From: Tabrizicola sp.
Lineage (GTDB): Bacteria; Pseudomonadota; Alphaproteobacteria; Rhodobacterales; Rhodobacteraceae
Reading direction: 5' to 3'
Length of the DNA: 64,000 nucleotides
NCBI GenBank assembly: GCA_025458105.1
Contig: JALOTD010000001.1
Coordinates: 26,777-90,776, forward strand
The position numbers and the translations under genes were made by a program. The stretch's first letter is position 1. The number at the start of each line of letters is the position of its first letter. The notes beneath the pieces were generated by a model. The model was not told the DNA's origin, searched no databases, and saw nothing but the letters and a program-made list of their open reading frames with translations. Of the stretch, positions 15,172 through 23,353 are shown piece after piece.

Positions 15172-17856
15172 ATGCCATTCAACCTGCTTGTCGCGTCCTG
15201 TCTGCTTTACGTCATCTTTCTGTTTGCCGTGGCGTTTCTGGTCGAGCGCCGGGCACATCTGGGCCGCTTGGGGTGGTTGCGCTCGCCCCTTGTCTACACG
15301 CTATCGCTGTCGATCTATTGCACGGCGTGGACCTTTTACGGGGCGGTCGGCTATGCGGCGCGCTCGGGCCTGGAATTCCTGACGATCTACTTTGGCCCGA
15401 CGCTGGTCTTCATTGGCTGGTGGTGGCTTTTGCGCAAGCTCGTCCGGATCGGGCGCGAGTATCGTGTTACTTCGATCGCCGATCTGATCTCGTCGCGGTT
15501 TGGGAAGTCGAACACCCTGGGGGTGATTGTCACCCTGATCTGTGTGGTGGCGGCCACGCCCTACATCGCGCTGCAGTTGCAGTCGGTCGTCCTGTCCTTT
15601 GGTGTCTTTGCCAGTGCCACGCCCGACGGGCAGGCCCCGCCTGACCCGGAACAAACGGCGATCTGGGTGGCGGTCGGACTGGCCTTGTTCACCATCCTTT
15701 TCGGGACGCGCAACCTGGATGCCAAAGAGCAGCACCATGGCATCGTCACGGCGATTGCGGTGGAGGCAGTCGTGAAACTTGTGGCGCTGCTGGCGGTCGG
15801 GGCTTTCGTTGTGTGGGGTCTTGCTGGTGGGGTGTCCGAGATCATTGCCAAGATCGATGCCGCGGACCTCGCCGCCTGGCAAGTTCAGCCGGGACGCTGG
15901 ACCGGGCTGATCTTCCTGTCTGCCGTGGCAGTCATCACCTTGCCGCGCATGTTTCAGGTCCTGGTGGTCGAGAATGCCGACGAAGGTCATCTTGCCCGCG
16001 CCAGCTGGGCCTTTCCGCTGTACCTTCTGGCCATGAGCCTGTTCATCGTGCCGATCGCGGTGATCGGCCTAGAACGGATGCCTGCAGGCGCCAATCCGGA
16101 CATGTTCGTTCTGACGCTGCCCTTGTCGGAAGGGCAGGGCGGACTTGCGATGCTGGCGTTTCTTGGCGGTTTCTCCTCGGCCACGTCCATGGTGATCGTC
16201 GAGTCAATTGCTTTGGCCACGATGATTTCAAACCACATCGTGATTCCGCTTTGGCTGCACCTTCGCCCCAGTGCGGCACGGGGCGATGACTTGCGGTCGG
16301 TGGTTCTGACAGCACGCCGTCTGGCCATCGCGGGGGTGCTTGCGCTGGGGTACGGCTATTATCATGTCTCGGGCGGGTCTGCAGCTCTGGCGGCCATTGG
16401 TCTGATTGCGTTTCTGGGCGTGGCGCAGATTCTGCCGGCGCTGATTGGCGGGTTGTTCTGGCGGGGGGCGACGCGGATCGGGGCGATGGCGGGCCTTCTG
16501 GTGGGCTTTGCGGTCTGGGCCTACACATCGTTTTTGCCTTCGTTCGGCCCCGGCGCTGTGCTGAGCGAGTCCGTCTTCACCCAGGGCCTGTTCGGTCTTT
16601 CCTGGCTGCGCCCCCAGGCCCTGTTCGGGACCGAGGCGATGGACCCCTTGACCCATGCCCTGTTCTGGTCGCTTGTCCTGAACGCCACAGCCTTCTGTCT
16701 GGGATCGCTTCTGACGTTTCCCGGTCCCGTGGAGCGTTTGCAGGGCGCGGCTTTCGTCAATGTGTTTGATGGGGGCGCCGGTCCGCAACGCTGGGCGCGT
16801 GGTCAGGCCGAACCTGAAGCGCTGCTGACCATGGCGCAACGCATCCTGGGCGAGGACGCGGCGCTGACGCTGTTTCAATCAGCGGCGCGCGACCAGGGGA
16901 AAGAGGGATTTCTGCCGGACCCGACGCCTGCTTTTCTGGATTCGCTTGAAGGACGCCTGTCAGGCTCGGTCGGGGCGGCCACCGCTCATGCGATGATCAG
17001 CCAGCTTGTCGGCCGCGCGACCGTCTCGGTCGAGGATCTGATGGCTGTGGCCAGCGAGTCCGCCCAAATTCTGGAATATTCCGCACAGTTGGAGGCGCGC
17101 GAGGCGGAACTGACGCGGACCGCTGGCGCCCTGCGCGAAGCGAACGAGAAGCTGACCCAGCTTTCGATCCAGAAGGATGCTTTCCTGTCCCAGATAAGCC
17201 ACGAACTGCGCACGCCAATGACGTCGATCCGCGCCTTTTCCGAGATCCTGACAGAAGGTGACCTGCCGCCCGACATGGTGGTAAAGTACGGCAAGATCAT
17301 CCATGACGAGGCCAAGCGGCTGACGCGGCTGCTGGACGATCTTCTGGACCTCAGCGTTCTGGAAAATGGTACCGTGCAATTGAATCTGACCCTGGCCAGC
17401 CTGCAGCAGATGCTGGATCATGCGCTGACGGCCGCGCGGCAAACCCGGCCGGAGCGCAGCTTCACGATCCAGCGAGATTTGCCATCGGAGGCAATCTACT
17501 TGAAAACCGACTCTGATCGGCTGGTCCAGGTGTTCATCAACCTGATCTCGAATGCTCGCAAGTACTGCGACGCTGCCGACCCCGTCCTGCGGATTGCCGT
17601 GCGGCAGCGGGCCGGGCGGGTCACGATTGACATCATCGACAACGGAAGCGGAATTCCGAAGGACTCGCAATCGCTGATCTTCGAGAAATTTGCCCGTCTG
17701 ACCGATGCCAACCGCGCGGGAGGCGCCGGGCTGGGGCTGGCCATCTGTCGCGAAATCATGACGAACCTTGGCGGGTCGGTCGCCTATCTGCCGGGACAGG
17801 GCGGGGCGGCCTTTCGGGTCACTGTGCCGTTGCGGCTTGAAAAGGCGGCTGCATGA
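15172..17856 (+). CDS. Sodium:solute symporter-histidine kinase fusion (CbrA/CrbS-like)
   Basis: An 894-residue protein. About residues 1-510 form a 12-13 helix SLC5-type transporter domain. A linker and coiled coil (about 620-665, LEAREAELTRTAGALREANEKL) lead into a HisKA domain with His677 in SHELRTPM. The HATPase domain has N box NLISNARKY, G1 DNGSGIP and G2 GGAGLGLAI. No PAS domain is evident, unlike larger CrbS proteins. It probably senses or transports a small carboxylate or amino acid and phosphorylates the receiver at 14542-14904. Confidence 0.88.
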   Translation: MPFNLLVASCLLYVIFLFAVAFLVERRAHLGRLGWLRSPLVYTLSLSIYCTAWTFYGAVGYAARSGLEFLTIYFGPTLVFIGWWWLLRKLVRIGREYRVTSIADLISSRFGKSNTLGVIVTLICVVAATPYIALQLQSVVLSFGVFASATPDGQAPPDPEQTAIWVAVGLALFTILFGTRNLDAKEQHHGIVTAIAVEAVVKLVALLAVGAFVVWGLAGGVSEIIAKIDAADLAAWQVQPGRWTGLIFLSAVAVITLPRMFQVLVVENADEGHLARASWAFPLYLLAMSLFIVPIAVIGLERMPAGANPDMFVLTLPLSEGQGGLAMLAFLGGFSSATSMVIVESIALATMISNHIVIPLWLHLRPSAARGDDLRSVVLTARRLAIAGVLALGYGYYHVSGGSAALAAIGLIAFLGVAQILPALIGGLFWRGATRIGAMAGLLVGFAVWAYTSFLPSFGPGAVLSESVFTQGLFGLSWLRPQALFGTEAMDPLTHALFWSLVLNATAFCLGSLLTFPGPVERLQGAAFVNVFDGGAGPQRWARGQAEPEALLTMAQRILGEDAALTLFQSAARDQGKEGFLPDPTPAFLDSLEGRLSGSVGAATAHAMISQLVGRATVSVEDLMAVASESAQILEYSAQLEAREAELTRTAGALREANEKLTQLSIQKDAFLSQISHELRTPMTSIRAFSEILTEGDLPPDMVVKYGKIIHDEAKRLTRLLDDLLDLSVLENGTVQLNLTLASLQQMLDHALTAARQTRPERSFTIQRDLPSEAIYLKTDSDRLVQVFINLISNARKYCDAADPVLRIAVRQRAGRVTIDIIDNGSGIPKDSQSLIFEKFARLTDANRAGGAGLGLAICREIMTNLGGSVAYLPGQGGAAFRVTVPLRLEKAAA

Positions 17857-17925
17857 GCGCTTGCCTTAACCCTTTGTGAAGATGCCGGGCGCTAGTCTGC
17901 CACTGACGCCACCGGAAAGCCGCGC

Positions 17926-18885
17926 ATGTCCGACGTGATCCGCCGAAAGATCGACCTCGCCCGCCAGCCGCAGGCCGAAGGCGCGCCCGGGGCCGACCGG
18001 GGCTGGCGCCTGGCGCTGGCGCGTGCCGCCCGCGACGCCATGGCGTTGGATATGGACTTTCGTCGCCTGTCGGTCAGCCGTGTCAGCCTCTCCGAGGTGC
18101 TGGAGCTTGCGCCCGAGCGGGCTATGGTCGCCGTTCTGGATGGCCCTCGGGGTGCGCTCGGCGTCCTCATGCTGTCGCCTTTGGTCACCGCAACCCTGAT
18201 CGAGATGCAGACCCTTGGCCGCCTGTCCCCGCAACCGCCACAACCGCGCAAGCCGACGCGGATCGATGCGGCGATGGTGGCGGGGGTGATCGACCGCGCC
18301 TTGACCGGACTGGATGAAGCCCTGGCCGAAGAGGCTGACCTGATCTGGGCGGGGGGCTTCCGCTATGCCTCACACCTTGACGACGTGCGGCCGCTTGGAC
18401 TGATGCTTGAGGATGAGACGTATCGCGTCCTGTCGGCTGAGGTCGCCATGGGCGCAGATGGCCGGACGGGTGATGTCCTTTTGGTCCTGCCCGCCAATGG
18501 CCGGGGTGAACGTCCCGCTTCGGTTCAGGCGCAGCCGGTCGACACCGCGCCTCCCTTTTCAGCCGGGCTTGCAGCGCAGGTCATGCAGGTAGACTGTCGG
18601 CTGGACGCTGTGATCGGCCGCCTTGTTCTGCCGATCCGGCAGATTATGTCGCTGCAGGCAGGTGATGTCCTCAACCTTCCAGTGGCGTCTCTGGACGCAA
18701 TCGCGCTGGAAACGGCAGACGGCGTTCCCGTGGCTCGTGCAAAACTGGGGCAAAACCGCGGCATGCGCGCGCTAAAGCTTTTAGCGACCGAGGCCGCAAC
18801 GACCGCTGCCTCTGCTTCTGTCCCAGCGGTCACCGATCACAGTGCTGTTGCCTCTGTGCCCCCCGACTGGCGCGCCGCCGGTTGA
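17926..18885 (+). CDS. FliM/FliN-type SpoA-domain protein
   Basis: A 319-residue protein. The C-terminal ~80 residues (DAVIGRLVLPIRQIMSLQAG through ARAKLGQNRGMRALKL) form a SpoA (surface presentation of antigens) domain as in FliM and FliN. The N-terminal region is divergent from a typical FliM. No other flagellar gene is in the window, so this is a detached motor-switch-like gene, a pattern reported for Rhodobacterales. A flagellar switch role is plausible but unproven. Confidence 0.75.
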   Translation: MSDVIRRKIDLARQPQAEGAPGADRGWRLALARAARDAMALDMDFRRLSVSRVSLSEVLELAPERAMVAVLDGPRGALGVLMLSPLVTATLIEMQTLGRLSPQPPQPRKPTRIDAAMVAGVIDRALTGLDEALAEEADLIWAGGFRYASHLDDVRPLGLMLEDETYRVLSAEVAMGADGRTGDVLLVLPANGRGERPASVQAQPVDTAPPFSAGLAAQVMQVDCRLDAVIGRLVLPIRQIMSLQAGDVLNLPVASLDAIALETADGVPVARAKLGQNRGMRALKLLATEAATTAASASVPAVTDHSAVASVPPDWRAAG

Positions 18886-18889
18886 CCCT

Positions 18890-19321
18890 TCAGCCTGCCT
18901 TTGCCGCAAGTGCCTCGATCTGAGGCCGCAGATGATCCAGCTGATAGCCAAACCGGGCTGGCAGACCGACAAGCTCCTCAACGGGTCTGGTACCGGCCTG
19001 CGACAGTGCCCAGACGACCGAGCTGCGGTTGCCACTGGCACAGTAGGCAAAGACCGGTCCGGGTGAGGCAGCGATGGCAGCGCCTTGCACTTGCACATTC
19101 TCCATCGTCATCATCCCGCCGATCACTGGATTGAACACAAAACTCAGACCCAGGGCCTCGGCCGCAGCTTTCATGGTCTGGGCATGCAGAGTTGGCGGAA
19201 TTTCCGCATCCGGCCTGTTGTCGATGACCGTCACATACCCTGCCGCCTTGATGGCTGCGAGATCCTCGGGCTGGATCTGGGGAGAGACGGCATACTCCGG
19301 CGTGATCGGGCGAATGTCCAT
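18890..19321 (-). CDS. TIGR01244-type phosphatase/sulfurtransferase-like protein
   Basis: A 143-residue protein, start MDIRPITPEYAVSPQI. It has a cysteine phosphatase-like P-loop CASGNRSS (Cys-X5-Arg) in VFAYCASGNRSSVVW. The family is the small BLH/DSP-like domain, found alone or fused to Blh sulfur dioxygenases (family knowledge). It may act as a phosphatase or in sulfide handling. It converges on the SpoA gene with a 4-bp gap. Confidence 0.8.
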   Translation of the reverse strand: MDIRPITPEYAVSPQIQPEDLAAIKAAGYVTVIDNRPDAEIPPTLHAQTMKAAAEALGLSFVFNPVIGGMMTMENVQVQGAAIAASPGPVFAYCASGNRSSVVWALSQAGTRPVEELVGLPARFGYQLDHLRPQIEALAAKAG

Positions 19322-19471
19322 GGATTGCGGCTTTCGTAAGGGGGCAGGTGCCAAGGGACAATAGTCGCAGGTCTGTCAAAGCGAAAGCGGTCACGTTGAC
19401 TTGGGTCAAGGCGCCCGGCGGTAGTTTGCGCGATAGGTGCGGAACATCGATCAGGTAACTTGGACTGGACC

Positions 19472-19792
19472 ATGAAGACGGGATTGGAAGCACGGCGGGC
19501 GCAACTCAAACAGCGACTAGGGGAACTAGGGCAGCGGCTGGAGGCCATCGAGGTGGAACTGGATTCGCACCAGACCCGTGATTGGGAAGATCTGGCGACC
19601 GAACGCGAAGGCGACGAGGTGCTGGAGGCGACAGGGATCGCCGGTTCCCATGAGATTGCCCAGATCCACGCTGCCTTGCGCCGGATCGATGCGGGCAGTT
19701 ACGGCACATGCCAGCGCTGTGGCGAGGACATTGCCGAAGCCCGTCTGAACGCCATTCCGTGGACCCCCGTCTGCAGGAGATGTGCAAAATGA
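19472..19792 (+). CDS. DksA/TraR-family zinc-finger protein
   Basis: A 106-residue coiled-coil plus zinc-finger protein. The C4 finger CQRCGEDIAEARLN...CRRCAK is complete and the N-terminal half is helical. A TTG twelve bases upstream (19460) has an AGG nearby and could be the true start. These proteins bind the RNA-polymerase secondary channel; short versions like this one are often of uncertain regulatory role. Its stop overlaps the next start. Confidence 0.82.
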   Translation: MKTGLEARRAQLKQRLGELGQRLEAIEVELDSHQTRDWEDLATEREGDEVLEATGIAGSHEIAQIHAALRRIDAGSYGTCQRCGEDIAEARLNAIPWTPVCRRCAK

Positions 19793-19983
19793 AACATCCG
19801 ACACCCGCTGATCTTATCCGACAGGAGGCCGACCTGATCGAGGCCGGGCTACAGCTGCAAAGCCAAGGTCTGGACTTGCTTCTGGCGGAAATGCGCGCCT
19901 TGGCCAACGTGTTGCCGGGACAAGCGACACCTTCACGTTCGGACGCCGAAGTGGAGAGCGACTTCGACAACATGCCGGTCTGA
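19789..19983 (+). CDS. Small helical protein coupled to the DksA-like gene
   Basis: A 64-residue hydrophilic helical protein (PADLIRQEADLIEAGLQLQ...). It begins at an ATG that overlaps the DksA-like stop (ATGA), which is why it was chosen within the longer frame. No domain is recognised. Translational coupling suggests a functional link to the upstream gene. Confidence 0.55.
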   Translation: MKHPTPADLIRQEADLIEAGLQLQSQGLDLLLAEMRALANVLPGQATPSRSDAEVESDFDNMPV

Positions 19984-20063
19984 GAGCAGCCATAAGCAAG
20001 CGTGCTTGCCATGCTCTGCGGTTTGGGCCTTAGATTGGCCAGGGGCGGACAGAGGCTGGGCGC

Positions 20064-21767
20064 ATGGCCAGAGAGGTTGTGGGGAGCGAGGACCGTGACG
20101 GTGTCCGGGTCCTGACCTTGCGCAACCCGCCCTCGAATGCCCTGACCCAACGCCTGCGTGGCGCGCTGATCCATGCGGTGCGCGAAGTCGGGGCCAACGT
20201 GCGCCGGATCATCCTGTGTGGCGCGGGCCCGACCTTCAGCAGCGCGCTTGCACTGGAGGAAGATGTCAGCCACCCGACACTTGCTGAACTTTGTGCAGCC
20301 ATTGAGGATTGTTCCGTCCCGGTGGTGGCTGTTCTGCAAGGGCTGGTCATGGGGGCGGGGGCCGAACTGGCACTGGCGGCTGCGCGGCGGGTTGCTGCCC
20401 CGGACACCCGGATTGCCCTGCCAGATATTGCCCTGGGCCTGTGCCCGGCCGGAGGCACGACGCGCCGGTTGCCAACCCTGATTGGGGCGGAGGCAGCTTT
20501 GAACCTTCTGCTATCCGGACGGGTGGTCGGGGCAGAAGAGGCAGCGCGGCTGGGTCTGGTCGACCGGGTTCAGGATGATCCGTTTGCCCTGGCCCTGCAA
20601 ATGTCCGAGCCACACTTGGAGACTATGCCTGCAGGGCGATCCGGGGCGGCGTTCGCGGCAGCCGTGGCAGCGGCCCGGCGGCAGTATCCGCAAACCCTGC
20701 CGGCGGTCGGACGCATCATAGCCTGTGTCGAAGCCGCGGCACTCCTTCCTCGCGAGGCACATCAGGCTTTCGAGGATGTTGCGCGCGAAGACCTGGCCGC
20801 AAGTCCCGAGGCATCCGCCCTGCGTGCGGCCGCGCAAGCCGAACGTCGCGCCGCCGCCGTGCCGCAAGCGATGAGCCGCGACCCGCAGGACATGACCGAC
20901 CGGATTGCGCTGCATGGGTCGGGATCGGGCCTGACGACAGTTGCACGGTTGGCTTTGCGGCAAGGAGTGGCCGTCGACTGGTGGCAAGCCGACGATGCGC
21001 AGCGCACGGCGACCCGGGCGGCCCTGCAGACTGGCCTCTCTGCCAAAGAGCTGTCACGCCTGTCGGACCGAATCGCGCAGTCGCTGGCTGCCGTGCATGT
21101 TCTGGCAGGGCAGGGGGACCCTCCGCCCGGCGCGCGGGCGGTTCTGGTTCTGGGCGGCGCCGACAACCATCTGGGGTTGGGACTGGCACCGGCGGGGCGA
21201 CTTTGCGAGCTTGCGATGCCCCCCGGAACACCGGTCGAGGCCGTGGCCCTGACGATCGCAATGCTGCGCCGGATTGGTCTTTCGCCGCTGGTGGTTGGCC
21301 ATCGACCTGGGCTGGGGGCAGCGGTAACCGCGGCCGGACGCGCGGCGCTGGCCCGACTGGCGCGCCTGGGCGTCGCGCATCGTGCCATTGGGACCGCGCT
21401 GTCGGGATTTGGTGCCCCGCCACCTGGTGGCTTGCAGGTCGCTGAAGCTGAAGCGTGGCAAATGACCGAAACCGAAATTCTGGCGCGCTGGCTGGGCGCC
21501 ATGGCAAACGAAGGATTTCGGCTTCTGGATCAGGGCATTGCGCGGCGACCTTCAGACATCGATCTGGCCTTGTTTCAGGGCTGTGGTTTCCCGCGCTGGC
21601 GCTGCGGTCCGATGCATCTTGCCGATCGGCGCGGTCTTCTGGTTTTGCGGCATGACCTGCGCAGATGGGCAAATGACGACCCCATCTGGGCACCCGATCC
21701 GATGCTGGATCGCTTGATCGGCGATGGACAAAGGCTGTCAGACCTGGACCAGTCAGACCTAGTCTAA
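20064..21767 (+). CDS. Degenerate FadJ/FadB-like enoyl-CoA hydratase / hydroxyacyl-CoA dehydrogenase protein
   Basis: A 567-residue protein, shorter than the usual ~700-residue multifunctional enzymes. Residues ~10-190 are a crotonase domain: oxyanion segment FSSALALEEDV, first catalytic Glu in GAGAELALAA, but LPDIALGLCPAGG where LPE is usual, so the second Glu is Asp. The dehydrogenase part is reduced: the NAD motif is GSGSGLTT, and no HFFxP segment is seen. A C-terminal 3HCDH-like piece is recognisable (ANEGFRLLDQGIARRPSDID). Probably a specialised or impaired relative rather than housekeeping FadJ. Confidence 0.72.
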   Translation: MAREVVGSEDRDGVRVLTLRNPPSNALTQRLRGALIHAVREVGANVRRIILCGAGPTFSSALALEEDVSHPTLAELCAAIEDCSVPVVAVLQGLVMGAGAELALAAARRVAAPDTRIALPDIALGLCPAGGTTRRLPTLIGAEAALNLLLSGRVVGAEEAARLGLVDRVQDDPFALALQMSEPHLETMPAGRSGAAFAAAVAAARRQYPQTLPAVGRIIACVEAAALLPREAHQAFEDVAREDLAASPEASALRAAAQAERRAAAVPQAMSRDPQDMTDRIALHGSGSGLTTVARLALRQGVAVDWWQADDAQRTATRAALQTGLSAKELSRLSDRIAQSLAAVHVLAGQGDPPPGARAVLVLGGADNHLGLGLAPAGRLCELAMPPGTPVEAVALTIAMLRRIGLSPLVVGHRPGLGAAVTAAGRAALARLARLGVAHRAIGTALSGFGAPPPGGLQVAEAEAWQMTETEILARWLGAMANEGFRLLDQGIARRPSDIDLALFQGCGFPRWRCGPMHLADRRGLLVLRHDLRRWANDDPIWAPDPMLDRLIGDGQRLSDLDQSDLV

Positions 21768-21974
21768 CAGAATTCCCGCAACCACAAGACCAAGGCCAAG
21801 GGCGGACAGACCCAAAGCGGCCATGTTGATCGTCACAACCTGCTGCAATTCCGCACGCATGGCGGCCTCGTCCAGCCCGGATTTGCGCGCTTTCAGCGTC
21901 CGCAGCACGCAGTAGATCAGCCCCGCGATGCCGCCAAGGGTCATCGCCGCGCCTATCCAGATCAATGCCTGCAT
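21759..21974 (-). CDS. Small two-helix membrane protein
   Basis: A 71-residue protein with helices LIWIGAAMTLGGIAGLIYCVL and AALGLSALGLGLVVAGILL, and a basic loop (RTLKARKSG) between. It overlaps the 3' end of the fad-like gene by nine bases in convergent orientation. Function unknown. Confidence 0.65.
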   Translation of the reverse strand: MQALIWIGAAMTLGGIAGLIYCVLRTLKARKSGLDEAAMRAELQQVVTINMAALGLSALGLGLVVAGILLD

Positions 21975-22120
21975 GCCAGTCTTCCCTCAGAGTGTCGGGA
22001 CTGGCTATCCGCTCCGATCCTGCGGTGCAAGACCGTTGGTCGCACAGCGTGGCGATCGTGCTTGAACCCGGATGCTGCGGCAAGGTAGGAACCGCTGACC
22101 CGAAGCGACGAGGACCGAAG

Positions 22121-22375
22121 ATGGCCGATGCGACCGACCCCTATGCCGTAACCGCTGACGAGCTGCGCCAGTTCATCGAACGCTACGAGCAGCTGGACGC
22201 CGAGAAGAAGGACGTCACCGAACAGCAGAAAGAGCTGATGGCCGAAGCCAAGGGCCGTGGCTACGACACCAAGGTCATGCGCAAGGTCATCGCGCTCCGC
22301 AAGCGCAAGCCGGACGAGATTGCTGAGGAAGAAGCCGTGCTGGAGATGTACAAGGCCGCGCTGGGGATGAGCTGA
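22121..22375 (+). CDS. gapR: GapR-family (DUF2312) nucleoid-associated protein
   Basis: An 84-residue protein with the family hallmarks: LRQFIERYEQLDAEKKDVTEQ, then MAEAKGRGYDTKVMRKVIALRKR, and a C-terminal helix. GapR proteins clamp overtwisted DNA ahead of polymerases in Alphaproteobacteria (family knowledge). The start MADATDP fits the usual N-terminus; the upstream part of the open frame is not coding. Confidence 0.9.
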   Translation: MADATDPYAVTADELRQFIERYEQLDAEKKDVTEQQKELMAEAKGRGYDTKVMRKVIALRKRKPDEIAEEEAVLEMYKAALGMS

Positions 22376-22383
22376 CCAAAGGT

Positions 22384-23253
22384 TTACGCCTCGATCAGCG
22401 TGACGCCTGGCATCCGGCGGATGCGTTCGACATCCGCAAGATAGGCGTCAGTCAGTTCAGCCACGTACTCATCCGTCCAGCCCGGAATCGGCACTTCGAC
22501 CTCCACCTTTTCCGGGCGGGCGAATTTTTCAAGGAAGGCCGTGACGATCCGCCGCCGCTGCGCAATGGATTGCGGCGGATGTTCGATGCAATAGGCCTTC
22601 ATACGTGACAGGCCAATGTCGTTCATGATCATCGCCAAAAGCTCATCGGTGTCGATCAGTTCCGTCCCCGGCGCGTGGCCCGATACAGCCTGCAGCACTT
22701 CGGGCCAGATCAGCGGCGTTTCCTCGTCACACCAGAGGGTGATCGGAACGCCGGGATTGTGGCGCTGCAGCTGGCGCACCATCTCGGACCAGCGCAGCGA
22801 CATGGGATCGACCGCCGACAGAATGTCCTTTGGGCTTTTCACGTTGATCAGCTGCTGCAGCGCCGGCAGAAAGGTTGCCGGATTGCGAATGGCCAGGTGA
22901 AACTCTGCCTCGATGTCCGGGAAAATCTGCGTGAAACCGCGCGCCCTTTCGCCAGCCACGTTGTAAAGCGTTCCCTGCAGAGCCCAGGGCGGAAAGCTGA
23001 GAAAGCTGTCCCAGGACAGGATCAGCCGCTCCGCCTCGTCCTCATCCATGATCTGGTCCAGGACAAGAGCCTGAGTCTCGGTAGAGGCGGCGCTTCCCTT
23101 CAGATCTTCCAGCGTGCTGCGCAACAGCCTGCGATAGCGGTTGGGCGATGGCACCGCGATTCCCTGCTGTGCCAGCACCCCGCGGTTTTTCAGAAGACAC
23201 CGGACCAGACGGTCTTCGTCGGTGCAGTGGACGCCAAGATGATAGACGATGCG
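22384..23253 (-). CDS. Hypothetical protein with P-loop-like N-terminus (sulfotransferase-like in outline)
   Basis: A 289-residue protein beginning MRIVYHLGVHCTDEDRL, a beta-strand followed by a loop where nucleotide- or PAPS-binding proteins have a P-loop, although no GxxGxGK motif is present. Later segments (EFHLAIRNPATFLPALQ) resemble those of sulfotransferase-type proteins. An upstream TTG (23283) is an alternative start. Assignment is weak; it may belong to a roseobacter-type conserved family of unknown function. Confidence 0.55.
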   Translation of the reverse strand, partial: RIVYHLGVHCTDEDRLVRCLLKNRGVLAQQGIAVPSPNRYRRLLRSTLEDLKGSAASTETQALVLDQIMDEDEAERLILSWDSFLSFPPWALQGTLYNVAGERARGFTQIFPDIEAEFHLAIRNPATFLPALQQLINVKSPKDILSAVDPMSLRWSEMVRQLQRHNPGVPITLWCDEETPLIWPEVLQAVSGHAPGTELIDTDELLAMIMNDIGLSRMKAYCIEHPPQSIAQRRRIVTAFLEKFARPEKVEVEVPIPGWTDEYVAELTDAYLADVERIRRMPGVTLIEA

Positions 23254-23353
23254 CATCGGGCCTGACTTCAATGGCTTCGCCAAAGGCGGGAAGCGCGGCG
23301 GACTATACGGGCTTTTCTGGACAGTTAAACCGCTTTCCGATATCGGCAGACGG

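Noticed and set aside
20716-22083. 455-residue minus-strand ORF
   Set aside because: Antisense to the fad-like gene, with Pro/Arg/Ser-rich composition and no motif.
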